A DNA stretch of 64,000 bases from Deltaproteobacteria bacterium HGW-Deltaproteobacteria-15 (GTDB taxonomy: Bacteria > Desulfobacterota > DSM-4660 > Desulfatiglandales > HGW-15), in contig PHBH01000008.1 in NCBI GenBank assembly GCA_002840535.1, positions 62,001 to 126,000 on the forward strand, written 5' to 3'. Positions within the stretch are counted from its first letter, which is position 1, and every line of letters starts with the position of its first letter. A program made the position numbers and the translations under genes. Positions 26,205 to 35,598 of this stretch are shown piece after piece. The notes under the pieces were generated by a model, which made no database searches, was not told the DNA's origin, and saw only the letters and a program-made list of their open reading frames with translations.

Positions 26205-27795
26205 CTCCCAGGAAATGCAGGAGATGGACCGGCTTGCCATTGAAGAGGTGGGGATCCCCGGTGCGGTTCTCATGGAAAATGCCGCCCGAGGAGCCGCCCG
26301 GGTATTCATGGAACACTTCGATCCGGATGAAGGCAGTTCGGTCGGCATCATTTGCGGCAGGGGGAACAACGGCGGGGACGGCTATGTCATGGCGAGGTAT
26401 TTCCACGGTTTGGGAATGCGAATCGTCGTCGTCGTCCTTTCCTCACTGGATCGGATCTCCGGGGACGCCCTGCTCAACCTGAACGTCATCAGGAGGATGG
26501 GGCTTGAAGTCCTTGAGGCGGCCGGACCCGAGGAGTGGGCAACGTGCAGGGATCGAATCGGAAACTGCGATCACCTGGTCGACGCCATTCTCGGCACCGG
26601 GCTCAAATCGTCGGTCAGCGGTTATTACCGCCAGGTGATCGAAGAGATCAACCGTCTCGGCAAACCCGTGACTGCAGTCGACATCCCCTCAGGTTTGAAC
26701 GCGGACACAGGACAGGTGATGGGGGTTTCCATAAAGGCGGACCTTACCGTCACCTTTGGTTTCCCTAAGCCGGGGCAGATTGTTTTTCCGGGCCCTGAAT
26801 ACGTGGGAAGGCTTGCGCGGATCGACATCGGCATACCCCGGATGGTTTCCGATCGCGTACCCTGCAGATATCGCTTGACCGAACCAGACGATTTCAAACA
26901 TCTCCTCGGACCGGAAAGAAGAGACATCCATAAAGGGACAAGAGGGCATCTCCTGGTCCTCGCCGGGTCCCCCGGGAAGACCGGCGCTGCAACCCTTACG
27001 GCCCTTGGTGCGCTCAGGGCGGGGGCAGGGCTGGTGACAGTGGGGGTGCCTGCGAGTCTCAATCCTATTCTGGAGAGCAAACTCACAGAGGCGATGACCC
27101 TTCCGCTCCCGGAGACAGCCGATGGTACACTCTCCCTGGAATCCGAAGAGAAAATCAGGCAGTCTCTTGACGCGAAGACCGCTCTGGCAATAGGTCCCGG
27201 GCTGTCGACCCATCCTGAGACCGTGGAACTGGTCAGGCGGATAATCGAAGCGACCACCATCCCTGTGGTCGTGGATGCGGACGGAGTCAATGCGCTTGCC
27301 GGGAACCCGGAACTCCTTTCTCATGCCAAAGGCAGGATCATCCTGACCCCCCACCCGGGTGAAATGGCCCGGTTGGCCGGGATTCGGAACAGTGAGGTGC
27401 AATCGGATCGGATCGGCATAGCCGGCGCTTTTGCACGGAAATATGGATGCTGCCTTGTTCTGAAAGGGGCAAGGACATTGATAGCAGAGCCCGGAGGCGA
27501 GATCTGGTTCAACCCCACGGGGAATCCCGCCCTTGCGAGCGGGGGGACAGGAGATGTGCTGACGGGCATCCTCGCGGGATTCCTTGCAAGGGGATGGCCG
27601 GTGAACCTGTCAGGTGTGGCGGCAGTGTACCTGCACGGGCTTGCAGCAGATCTTCTGTCTGAGGAGATAGGCCAGGTCGGAATTCTGGCCGGCGAACTGC
27701 CGGAAGCGGTCCCAGGACTGATGTCGGCCATCGGAGCAGGGGAGTGGCCTTTGACAAACCTTGCGCCGCATGTCGATCTCTATCAACCCCTTTGA
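26191..27795 (+). CDS. nnr: Bifunctional NAD(P)H-hydrate epimerase/dehydratase
   Basis: A 534-residue fusion: the N-terminal epimerase (YjeF_N, about 1-215) with GRGNNGGDGYVMARY and VDIPSGLNADTG, and the C-terminal ADP-dependent dehydratase (about 230-530) with HKGTRGHLLVLAGSPGKTGAA, LTPHPGEMARL and GNPALASGGTGDVLTG. It repairs hydrated NAD(P)H. ATG at 26191, with GGAG seven bases before, overlaps acpS; the longer frame is inside acpS. Confidence 0.95.
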   Translation: MRLVSSQEMQEMDRLAIEEVGIPGAVLMENAARGAARVFMEHFDPDEGSSVGIICGRGNNGGDGYVMARYFHGLGMRIVVVVLSSLDRISGDALLNLNVIRRMGLEVLEAAGPEEWATCRDRIGNCDHLVDAILGTGLKSSVSGYYRQVIEEINRLGKPVTAVDIPSGLNADTGQVMGVSIKADLTVTFGFPKPGQIVFPGPEYVGRLARIDIGIPRMVSDRVPCRYRLTEPDDFKHLLGPERRDIHKGTRGHLLVLAGSPGKTGAATLTALGALRAGAGLVTVGVPASLNPILESKLTEAMTLPLPETADGTLSLESEEKIRQSLDAKTALAIGPGLSTHPETVELVRRIIEATTIPVVVDADGVNALAGNPELLSHAKGRIILTPHPGEMARLAGIRNSEVQSDRIGIAGAFARKYGCCLVLKGARTLIAEPGGEIWFNPTGNPALASGGTGDVLTGILAGFLARGWPVNLSGVAAVYLHGLAADLLSEEIGQVGILAGELPEAVPGLMSAIGAGEWPLTNLAPHVDLYQPL

Positions 27796-27806
27796 TGTGA
27801 TGAGGA

Positions 27807-27856
27807 AATCCTGGCCCTCTGGACCAGGTCAGAGACAATTGGCTCAGCCGGAAAAC
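27807..27856. repeat. Intergenic element, copy B (CCTGGTC family)
   Basis: ATCCTGGCCCTCTGGACCAG followed by GTCAGAGACAATTGGCTCAG matches copies A (9303) and C (38335). It lies just after the nnr stop codon and beside a TTGGAAT-type repeat, as copy C does. Confidence 0.75.
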
Positions 27857-27865
27857 ATCTCCTTG

Positions 27866-27993
27866 GAATATTGGAAAAATGGAATTGTGGAATGATGGGT
27901 CTCAAGGCGCATAAGGCCATTTTGCAGAACATTCATCCCTCGGTTTGGGGTGGTTGCTTCCCAATATTCCACTATTCCAACATTCCAATATGC
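27866..27993. repeat. Inverted quasi-tandem repeat of TGGAAT words, copy 1
   Basis: The left arm (27866-27899) runs GGAATATTGGAAAAATGGAA and so on; the right arm (27960-27993) runs CCAATATTCCACTATTCCAA, its approximate complement. The remaining gene-free bases to 28125 contain only a T-rich stretch with no promoter I can defend. Confidence 0.78.
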
Positions 27994-28125
27994 CGGTGAG
28001 TCAGCGCCATGAACTTCACTCCTCCGGGTCAATTAAAGCTGGCCCCTCCGGGATCGGATTTTTACCTTTTTTTATGGTCACGCCTTACGGCTCCTTAAAA
28101 TCCTCATTTGACAAATTCCACGGAC

Positions 28126-28608
28126 ATGGCTAATTTCTCCATCCAGTCGGGATCGGACGAGCAAACCTTAAAACTGGGCAGGATCATCGGCAGTCTCCTC
28201 AAGGAAGGCGACGTAGTTGGCCTCACGGGAGAGCTGGGGAGCGGGAAGACCCGGTTTACCAAAGGCATTGCAGAGGGCCTCGGCATTCCTCCGACCGTCG
28301 TCGTTACAAGCCCGTCCTTCGCTCTTGTCAACGAGTATCAAGGAGAAGTGACACTCTATCACATGGACATTTACAGGCTGGAAAGCCAAAGTGAGTTTTA
28401 CTCGGCCGGCCTCGAGGAATACCTCTACGGCAATGGGGTTGCAGTAATGGAATGGGCTGATCGGTGGCCGGAAGTCCTGCCCGATTACAGCATCCGGATC
28501 CAATTGGAGATCGTGGATGATCATCGTCGGAATATCACCTTTTCGGGGAATCATCCAAGGGCTGAGGAGATCATAGCATCATTCATGAAAGGGGTTGAAA
28601 AAGCATAA
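28126..28608 (+). CDS. tsaE: tRNA t6A-modification ATPase TsaE
   Basis: A 160-residue protein with the P-loop GELGSGKTRFTKGIAEGLG, TSPSFALVNEY and the downstream HMDIYRLE and VAVMEWADRWPE motifs typical of TsaE, which powers the TsaBCDE complex making N6-threonylcarbamoyladenosine in tRNA. TsaD is encoded nearby at 33983. The ATG at 28126 is preferred over the in-frame TTG at 28108. Confidence 0.94.
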   Translation: MANFSIQSGSDEQTLKLGRIIGSLLKEGDVVGLTGELGSGKTRFTKGIAEGLGIPPTVVVTSPSFALVNEYQGEVTLYHMDIYRLESQSEFYSAGLEEYLYGNGVAVMEWADRWPEVLPDYSIRIQLEIVDDHRRNITFSGNHPRAEEIIASFMKGVEKA

Positions 28609-28610
28609 AC

Positions 28611-29843
28611 ATGGCTCTCATTGTACAAAAGTATGGTGGCACTTCGGTCGGTTCAATCGAGAAAATCAGGGACGTGGCCCAAAGGGTCCTCGAATACTAC
28701 AAGGAAGGGAATCAAATGATCGTTGTCCTTTCCGCCATGGCAGGCCAGACCGACGGTCTCATCCAATTGGCCAGGAAGATGTCAGACGATCCGCCGTCCA
28801 GGGAACTGGATGTGCTGATGGCCACGGGGGAACAGGTCAGCGTCGCCCTTTTTTCGATGGCGGTCAGATCCATGGGGTACAATGCCTGTTCCCTCCTCGG
28901 TTTTCAGGTTCCAATCCACACGGATGATCTTTACGGCAAGGCCCGTATTCACGACATCGACACCGACAGAATCCGGAAAGAACTCGAAAAGGGGTGTGTT
29001 GTGGCTGTCGCAGGATTCCAGGGCCTGGACCGGGAAGGAAACATCACGACCCTCGGCAGAGGCGGTTCGGATACCACTGCAGTGGCGCTTGCCGCCGCTA
29101 TCAAGGCTGATGTCTGCGAGATCTTTACGGATGTGAAGGGCGTGTATACGACCGATCCCAATATCTGCCCCAAAGCCAGAAAACTGGAGACGATCTCCTA
29201 TGATGAGATGCTGGAGATGGCCAGCCTCGGCGCAAAGGTGCTGGAGATCAGATCCGTAGAGTTTGCGAAAAAATTTGATGTGCCAATACATGTGAGATCC
29301 ACATTTTCAAGGGAAAGGGGTACGATGGTGATTGCGGAAACAAGGGATATGGAGAAGGTCCTGGTCTCGGGTGTCACATACAACAAGAACGAGGCGCGGG
29401 TGACCATCAAGAAGGTTCCGGATCAGCCTGGAACCGCGGCCCAGATCTTTGAGCCGATATTTCAAGCCGGTGTCGTGGTGGACATGATTGTACAGAACAC
29501 GAGTGAAGAGGGGCTTACGGATCTGACCTTCACCGTGCCCAAGGCGGATTTTCACAAGACGATGAAGTCTGTCAGCGAGGTGGCCGGAAGAATAGGGGCG
29601 GAAAAGGTCCTCGGCGATGAGGATATCGCCAAGGTCTCGATCATTGGCGTGGGGATGAGAAACCACGCCGGGGTCGCCCAGAAGATGTTTCATGTCCTCG
29701 CAAGCGAAAATATCAACATCATGATGATCAGCACCTCGGAGATCAAGATTTCCTGCGTCATCGAGGAGAAATACACTGAACTGGCGGTGCGGGTCCTTCA
29801 CAAGGCGTTTGGATTGGAAGATGAGGCTTACCCGGAGAAGTGA
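28611..29843 (+). CDS. lysC: Aspartate kinase
   Basis: A 410-residue enzyme starting two bases after tsaE. It has the kinase motif ALIVQKYGGTSVG, the amino-acid kinase fold (GRGGSDTTAVALAAA, FTDVKGVYTTDP) and two C-terminal ACT domains (about 265-400) that bind feedback inhibitors. It makes aspartyl phosphate for lysine, threonine and methionine. The protein offers a comparison for the two kinase-less ACT proteins at 6178-7246. Confidence 0.96.
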   Translation: MALIVQKYGGTSVGSIEKIRDVAQRVLEYYKEGNQMIVVLSAMAGQTDGLIQLARKMSDDPPSRELDVLMATGEQVSVALFSMAVRSMGYNACSLLGFQVPIHTDDLYGKARIHDIDTDRIRKELEKGCVVAVAGFQGLDREGNITTLGRGGSDTTAVALAAAIKADVCEIFTDVKGVYTTDPNICPKARKLETISYDEMLEMASLGAKVLEIRSVEFAKKFDVPIHVRSTFSRERGTMVIAETRDMEKVLVSGVTYNKNEARVTIKKVPDQPGTAAQIFEPIFQAGVVVDMIVQNTSEEGLTDLTFTVPKADFHKTMKSVSEVAGRIGAEKVLGDEDIAKVSIIGVGMRNHAGVAQKMFHVLASENINIMMISTSEIKISCVIEEKYTELAVRVLHKAFGLEDEAYPEK

Positions 29844-30372
29844 CAGGGCGACGGCTCTGCTTCTACTGCTTCTGCTCATTCTTTCCATGTACTGCCTCAG
29901 GCAGTTGCTCCGTCTTCATGGATCCGGGACTGTTCCGCCGGGAGAAAAACACTACGTTCAAATCGGCGAACAGGACGGTCCAGGGGGCGTCTTCGCCTTT
30001 CCAAATGAACCTTCCCTTCAGCAAGCGCTCGCTGCGGCAGGTATTCCATACCGGGACTCAGAGGAAGTCAGAGAGCATCCGCCCTTCGTCAGCGGCGAAC
30101 GGCTGGCAGTGACCAGAGAGGAAGGAAAGACCCGCCTCAGCCGGGGAGAAATGAACGGGTTTTTCAAAAGGAGTCTGGGAATTCCCCTCTCGATCAACAC
30201 AGAGTCCGAAGCAGGTCTTACGGCTGTTCCAAACATAGGGCCGGACCTTGCAAGGTGCATTGTCGAAGAAAGATCAAGAAGGGGCGGATACAAGAAAGTG
30301 GAGGATCTGATGACCGTGCCAGGAATTGGACCCCAGCGGTTTCTCAAGATCAGACCCTTTGTGAAGCTATAG
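29821..30372 (+). CDS. ComEA-like helix-hairpin-helix membrane-anchored protein
   Basis: The ATG at 29821 overlaps the end of lysC by 23 bases and gives 183 residues. One membrane segment (about 12-30, ALLLLLLLILSMYCL) precedes a long linker and a C-terminal pair of helix-hairpin-helix motifs (LTAVPNIGPDLARCIVEERS and LMTVPGIGPQRFLKI), as in ComEA DNA-binding proteins. It may handle DNA at the envelope. The linker between the membrane segment and the motifs is longer than in short ComEA proteins. Confidence 0.8.
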   Translation: MRLTRRSDRATALLLLLLLILSMYCLRQLLRLHGSGTVPPGEKHYVQIGEQDGPGGVFAFPNEPSLQQALAAAGIPYRDSEEVREHPPFVSGERLAVTREEGKTRLSRGEMNGFFKRSLGIPLSINTESEAGLTAVPNIGPDLARCIVEERSRRGGYKKVEDLMTVPGIGPQRFLKIRPFVKL

Positions 30373-30500
30373 TTTGTCCATGAAGGGCTCTTCACATGAA
30401 TCTGGTTCTCGAATAATGCTTCTCTTCGTCCCTGCGACCCCCGCGAAACATCACGCGGGATCTAAGGACCTGCGGGAGAACGGCTTCGCGAGGAAACTCC

Positions 30501-33059
30501 ATGCGGAAAAGAAATCTGCCGGATTGGTTGACGGGCGTCCTTCTCACTCTCTATTTTCTCTTCTCGACCGCTACTGGCGTTCTGGATTTCACCGAAACTC
30601 TGGAGATGAAGAGTTTTGATTTCAGGGCAAGGCTCGCCGCCCCCAGGGATTTGAACCCGGACATTGAACTCGTCGCGATCACGGACGAAGACCTGTCCGA
30701 AATCGGCCGCTTCCCCTGGCCCAGAAATGTTATGGCCACTGCCATTCGGAACCTTCACGCAGCCGGCGCGAAAGTCGTAGCGTTGAACATCCTTTTTCCG
30801 GAGGCTGAAGAAAGCGCCGGGCTCAAGACGGTGAAGGGACTCAAAGAGGAGTTTGAAATATCGCCGCTCGTCCGATTGGCTCCGGGTGTTACTTTTGCCG
30901 AGAAACTGACGCAGGCGGTGACCGAGCTGGACAATGATGCAAAGCTCGCCAGGGCGATCAAGGATTCCGGAAACGTGATACTGCCGGTTTACTTCGATAC
31001 CGTGGGCGCAGGGAAAGACAGCAAGCCTCCTGAGTTCATGGGGCCTCACTATTACGGTAAAGTCAGAAAGGAGGAGTGGGCGGTCTCTTCCATGATCTGG
31101 TTGTCGCGGATGAAGCCCCTTCTCCCATCCTTCGCCCAATTTGCTGCCGGTATCGGTCACATCAATGTTTTTCCGGACCCGGACGGTTCCATCCGAAATC
31201 AGGTTCACGTTGTCGGATACCTGGAGGATATCTATGTTCCATCGTTTCCCATGGCCATCGTAAAGGCTTACAAGGGAATGAAGAACGATGACGTGACCGT
31301 TGTGCTCGGGCACGAAATCCAACTCAGGGTCAGCCCTTCCATGGTTTTGAAAGTTCCTGTCATAGACGGACGGATGAGAACCTTGATCAACTGGTATCAG
31401 GGTCCGGGCCTCGCATTCCGTCAAACCTCCTTTTCAAAGGTGCTGAAGAATAAGATCCCCGAGGGGCAATTCAAGGACAAGATCGTGATCATAGGCCCCA
31501 CGGCGCCTGGAATCGGGGATCGCTTTGTCACCCCGGTCTCCGGTCAGTTGCCCGGGATGGAGGTCGTTGCAGGGTCCGTGGCCAATATTCTGCATCAGCG
31601 TTTCTTCTCCCGTCCTGAGTGGCTCCCCTTTGCGGAAACGGGGGTCCTGGTTCTTTTCGGGCTTTTCATTGCTTTTGTTTTGCCGGGGATGAGGGCAGGC
31701 ACGGGCGCCTTTTCAAGCCTCCTTCTTTTTGTCTCCTGCGCCGTCGCAGGAAGTGTGCTTTTCTTCTCCTATGATACCTGGTTCAAGATTTCCCCCCCCA
31801 TGGTCCTGCTGGCGGCAGGATACATCCTGGTTATCTCCAGGAGATTTTTTGTGACGGAGAAAAGAAAGGAAAAAGTGGAGGCGGACTCCGTGGAGACCAA
31901 CAAGATGCTGGGTCTGTCCTTTCAGCAGCAGGGAATGCTCGACCTGGCGCTGGAGAAATTTTCGAAAATCCCCATGGAAGAGGAAGGAATCAAGGACCTG
32001 CTTTACAATCTCGGTCTTGACTTTGAGAGGAAGAGACAGCTCGGCAAGGCCCTTACAACATACAAGCGGATTGTTTCGGATGGCGTTCAGTTCAAAGACC
32101 TGGAGGAGAGGATCCCCAAACTCAAAGGGGCTGAAGCGACCCTTATCTTCGGTCCGTCCGGGACCGCTCACCCCGGCGACATCGGCGCCACGCTACAGTC
32201 GATCGACACAAAGCCTACCCTGGGAAGGTATCAGGTGGTTGGGGAACTGGGAAGAGGCGCAATGGGTGTGGTCTACAAGGGAGAGGACCCGAAGATTCAC
32301 CGGACGGTAGCTATCAAGACCGTGCGGCTTTCGGAATTTGACGAAGATATGATTGAGGAGATGAAGGAGAGATTCTTCAGGGAAGCGGAATCGGCCGGAT
32401 TGCTCACGCACCCGAATATCGTAACCATCTATGACTGCGGAGAAGAGCATGATCTCGCATACATCGCAATGGAGTATCTGGATGGAGTGGATCTGACAGC
32501 CTATACCGGCCCGGAGAACCTGTTTCCCTTGCGGGAAACGCTTGCCATTGTGTCCAAGGTGGCGGATGCCTTGGATTACGCGCATTCCAAAGGCATTGTG
32601 CACCGGGACATCAAACCCGCCAATATCATGCGCATCAGAGAAACAGGGGAAATCAAGGTCACGGATTTCGGGATCGCTCGAATTACGTCTTCCTCAAAAA
32701 CCAAGACGGGCGTTGTGCTCGGCACACCTTCGTACATGTCTCCGGAACAGATTGCAGGCAAGAAGGTGGACGGCCGTTCGGATATCTTTTCTCTGGGTGT
32801 GGTGCTTTTCGAGCTGCTTTCAGGAGAGAAGCCTTTCCGTGGCGATCACATCACTTCTCTCATGTACCAGATAGCAAGGGAGAGACACCTTTCGATTTCA
32901 TCCATCAGCCCGAAGGTGCCCACCGTCGTGGAGAAGATCATCGACAGAGCACTTGAAAAGGATCCCGAAAAACGATACCTGAAGGCTGAACAAATGGCGG
33001 AACATCTTCGGAAAGTCATTTCCAGAATCGATGAGCTGAAGGCCCGGAAGAAACAATAA
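30501..33059 (+). CDS. CHASE2-domain transmembrane Ser/Thr protein kinase
   Basis: The 852-residue protein has an N-terminal membrane segment, an extracytoplasmic CHASE2 domain (about 40-365; DFRARLAAPRDLNPDIELV, then GRFPWPR), three membrane segments (about 370-450), a TPR-like linker (about 465-540) and a C-terminal eukaryotic-type kinase domain from about 573: GELGRGAMGVVYKGED, VAIKTV, HRDIKPANIM, DFGIAR and PSYMSPEQ, so all catalytic residues are present. It senses an external signal and phosphorylates Ser/Thr targets. The next gene encodes the matching phosphatase. Confidence 0.94.
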   Translation: MRKRNLPDWLTGVLLTLYFLFSTATGVLDFTETLEMKSFDFRARLAAPRDLNPDIELVAITDEDLSEIGRFPWPRNVMATAIRNLHAAGAKVVALNILFPEAEESAGLKTVKGLKEEFEISPLVRLAPGVTFAEKLTQAVTELDNDAKLARAIKDSGNVILPVYFDTVGAGKDSKPPEFMGPHYYGKVRKEEWAVSSMIWLSRMKPLLPSFAQFAAGIGHINVFPDPDGSIRNQVHVVGYLEDIYVPSFPMAIVKAYKGMKNDDVTVVLGHEIQLRVSPSMVLKVPVIDGRMRTLINWYQGPGLAFRQTSFSKVLKNKIPEGQFKDKIVIIGPTAPGIGDRFVTPVSGQLPGMEVVAGSVANILHQRFFSRPEWLPFAETGVLVLFGLFIAFVLPGMRAGTGAFSSLLLFVSCAVAGSVLFFSYDTWFKISPPMVLLAAGYILVISRRFFVTEKRKEKVEADSVETNKMLGLSFQQQGMLDLALEKFSKIPMEEEGIKDLLYNLGLDFERKRQLGKALTTYKRIVSDGVQFKDLEERIPKLKGAEATLIFGPSGTAHPGDIGATLQSIDTKPTLGRYQVVGELGRGAMGVVYKGEDPKIHRTVAIKTVRLSEFDEDMIEEMKERFFREAESAGLLTHPNIVTIYDCGEEHDLAYIAMEYLDGVDLTAYTGPENLFPLRETLAIVSKVADALDYAHSKGIVHRDIKPANIMRIRETGEIKVTDFGIARITSSSKTKTGVVLGTPSYMSPEQIAGKKVDGRSDIFSLGVVLFELLSGEKPFRGDHITSLMYQIARERHLSISSISPKVPTVVEKIIDRALEKDPEKRYLKAEQMAEHLRKVISRIDELKARKKQ

Positions 33060-33072
33060 GCACCGGAAGATT

Positions 33073-33885
33073 ATGAAACTTCGAGCCACAGGGAAAACGG
33101 ACATCGGACTGAAGAGGAAACTCAATGAAGACAGTATCCTCGTGGAGCCGGATCTGGGGCTTTACGTTATAGCCGACGGAATGGGGGGACACATGGCAGG
33201 GGAGGTGGCCAGCCGGATCGTCGTGGAAACCATGGCCGATTATTGGGGAAAAGTGAAACAAAACAGCCCTCCATCTTTTCTCAGCCTTGAGCACAAGGAT
33301 CTCCCTCAGAATGCAAGACATCTGGTAAATTCTATCCAGCTGACTAATATGATTATTCATGAAGCGCAGAAAAGGCCGGAATACCATAATATGGGTTCTA
33401 CGGTGTCGGCTCTTCTGGAGGAAGATGACTGCACATGGATTGCCAACGTGGGAGACAGCCCGGTCTACATTCTGGACCGGGGACGACTGGTCCTGATCTC
33501 GGAAGAACACTCCGTTGAGGCGGAGCGAAAAAAAAAGCAGTTAGCTTTAAGCGAGACATTCGTATCGTCGACCCCTCATTTCAAGAATGTTCTTACCAGA
33601 GCCCTGGGTTCGGGCGAAAAGGTGGATGTCTACATTCACCCGATCCGGCCGGAGGCCGGCGACTTTGTGCTGATGTGCTCGGACGGGCTTACGCATGATT
33701 TATCGGAACCCTTCATCGGCGCCGTTCTGGGCGAGCGGTCCATTTCGGCCGAAGGAAAGGTGGATATCCTGATCGATGAGGCCAAGAAGGCCGGAGGAGA
33801 CGACAACATCTCCGTAATTCTCCTTGAGGTGCTTGAAGAAGGCAAATGGCAGAAGATCAAAAGAAGATTCGTTGCGAGAGCGTAA
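33073..33885 (+). CDS. PP2C-type Ser/Thr protein phosphatase
   Basis: A 270-residue phosphatase with the metal-binding motifs RKLNEDSILV, VIADGMGGHMAGEVAS, NVGDSPVYILDRG and GDDNISVILLE. It lies 13 bases after the CHASE2 kinase gene, so the two form a reversible phosphorylation pair. The protein is cytoplasmic, with no membrane segment. Confidence 0.94.
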   Translation: MKLRATGKTDIGLKRKLNEDSILVEPDLGLYVIADGMGGHMAGEVASRIVVETMADYWGKVKQNSPPSFLSLEHKDLPQNARHLVNSIQLTNMIIHEAQKRPEYHNMGSTVSALLEEDDCTWIANVGDSPVYILDRGRLVLISEEHSVEAERKKKQLALSETFVSSTPHFKNVLTRALGSGEKVDVYIHPIRPEAGDFVLMCSDGLTHDLSEPFIGAVLGERSISAEGKVDILIDEAKKAGGDDNISVILLEVLEEGKWQKIKRRFVARA

Positions 33886-33982
33886 GAGCGGGCTCCGTCC
33901 GGGGCTCCGTGCACATCTCTCTTTCCGGTGCCGGGGATTGCCCTTCCCGGTCAAAGCTGGTTTTCCCGGATCGCAGCTGCTG

Positions 33983-35041
33983 ATGAATATTCTGGGAATA
34001 GACACTTCATGCGACGATACTTCAGCGGCTCTGTTCTCGGAGAACCAGGGGATCCTTTCAAGCGTAGTCCATTCCCAGGTATCGGTCCACCATGCCTACG
34101 GCGGTGTTGTCCCTGAACTTGCCTCCCGGGAGCATCTGCGAAGCATCGTGCCTGCCGTAAGCATGGCTCTCTCACAGGCCCGGATGGAGTTGAAGGATAT
34201 TGATGGGATTGCAGTCACCATAGGACCGGGTCTCATCGGCTCTCTGCTTATCGGGTTGAACTATGCGAAGTCCGTGGCATATGGTTATGGAATTCCTTTC
34301 GTGGGTGTGAACCATCTGGAGGGGCACATCCTTTCCATCTTTCTGGAAAAAGAAGCTCCTTCCTTCCCCTTTGTGGCGCTCACGGTCTCGGGCGGCCATA
34401 CCTCACTTTATCACGTGAAGGGAATCGGAGAATACCTGCTGCTGGGGCAGACATTGGATGATGCTGCCGGTGAGGCGTTTGACAAAGTCTCCAAGATTCT
34501 GGAGCTTGGATATCCGGGCGGTGCGGCGGTAGAGAAGGCGGGTCTGGCGGGAAATCCGGGTCTGGTGCGGTTCCCCAAGGCCTTCCTATCCCGCGGATCT
34601 CTCGATTTCAGTTTCAGCGGGCTCAAGACGGCAGTGGCCCTTTTTGTGAAAAAGTGGCGCGAAGGGGCGGAAGGCACGGCTGGAATAACCCTGGCGGATA
34701 TCGCTGCCGCCTTTCAGGAAGCAGTCGTGGAGGTTTTGGCGGTGAAGACAATGGAGGCTGCCGCAAGGGCAGGTGTGGAATCGATCGTTGTAGCCGGGGG
34801 GGTTGCCTGCAATAAGGCGCTCCGGACAAGAATGGAAGAAGAGGGGCGGACCGAGGGGTATAAGGTTTATCATCCCAGACCTTCCTATTGCACCGATAAT
34901 GCAGCCATGATAGCCTTCGCCGGCTATCACAGGATTAATCGTGGAAAGACCTCCGACCTCTCCGTGGATGTCAAATCGCGCTTTCCCATAGAAGATCTGG
35001 AGAGTTTCAAGGACGGGCAGAGGGTTAAAGGTACTCAATGA
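33983..35041 (+). CDS. tsaD: tRNA N6-adenosine threonylcarbamoyltransferase TsaD
   Basis: A 352-residue ASKHA-fold enzyme: ILGIDTSCDDTSAAL, the metal-binding HHAYGGVVPELASREH, VNHLEGHILS, LTVSGGHTSLYHV and VVAGGVACNKALRTRM. The ATG at 33983 fits the family N-terminus; the longer frame upstream is the end of the phosphatase region. It works with TsaE (28126). The stop overlaps the next start as ATGA. Confidence 0.96.
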   Translation: MNILGIDTSCDDTSAALFSENQGILSSVVHSQVSVHHAYGGVVPELASREHLRSIVPAVSMALSQARMELKDIDGIAVTIGPGLIGSLLIGLNYAKSVAYGYGIPFVGVNHLEGHILSIFLEKEAPSFPFVALTVSGGHTSLYHVKGIGEYLLLGQTLDDAAGEAFDKVSKILELGYPGGAAVEKAGLAGNPGLVRFPKAFLSRGSLDFSFSGLKTAVALFVKKWREGAEGTAGITLADIAAAFQEAVVEVLAVKTMEAAARAGVESIVVAGGVACNKALRTRMEEEGRTEGYKVYHPRPSYCTDNAAMIAFAGYHRINRGKTSDLSVDVKSRFPIEDLESFKDGQRVKGTQ

Positions 35042-35598
35042 GCTATTACGGCACAAGCAGCGCTCTGCCTGCTAATAATAAACCACCCAAGAAAAGAACC
35101 ACCGGGATACGAAGATTTCTCAGGTATTTTCAGCTGAGGTTCATTCGACTCAGAGGCAGTCCCCACGAACTTGCGCTGGGGATGGCCTTGGGAATATTTA
35201 CCGGATCGATGCCGGTCATGCCGTTTCAAATAGCTATTGCCGTTCTCCTCGCCCTGATCTTTAAGGGAAGCAAAATAGCGGCTGCCCTCGGAACATGGAT
35301 CAGCAACCCCCTGAATTGGTATTTCCTCTACTATTACAGCTATAAGATCGGAGCGGCGATTCTCCAACTTCCCAACACAAACGGCGTCTTTGCATCGGTG
35401 ATGACATCGGTGCGCAACAGTGAGGATGGGTGGCTCATTGCAGGCAAGATTGTTAACGCGGGAGGTAACATGATCGCCGCCTTTCTCATCGGCGGACTGG
35501 TTCTGGGCCTTGTTATCGCGCCGCCTTTCTATTTTGTTTTTCTGAAGGTATTTCGTTCCCTCGAGCAGTGGAGGTTGAAAAGGGGAAATCGTCGTTGA
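35038..35598 (+). CDS. DUF2062 membrane protein
   Basis: A 186-residue protein with the DUF2062 pattern: SPHELALGMALGIFTGSMPV, then GTWISNPLNWYFLYYYSYKIG and a last hydrophobic segment (AAFLIGGLVLGLVIAPPFYF). Three or four membrane segments are likely. Function is unknown in the family. The gene overlaps tsaD by four bases and rsmA at its 3' end, so it belongs to the same operon. Confidence 0.85.
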   Translation: MSYYGTSSALPANNKPPKKRTTGIRRFLRYFQLRFIRLRGSPHELALGMALGIFTGSMPVMPFQIAIAVLLALIFKGSKIAAALGTWISNPLNWYFLYYYSYKIGAAILQLPNTNGVFASVMTSVRNSEDGWLIAGKIVNAGGNMIAAFLIGGLVLGLVIAPPFYFVFLKVFRSLEQWRLKRGNRR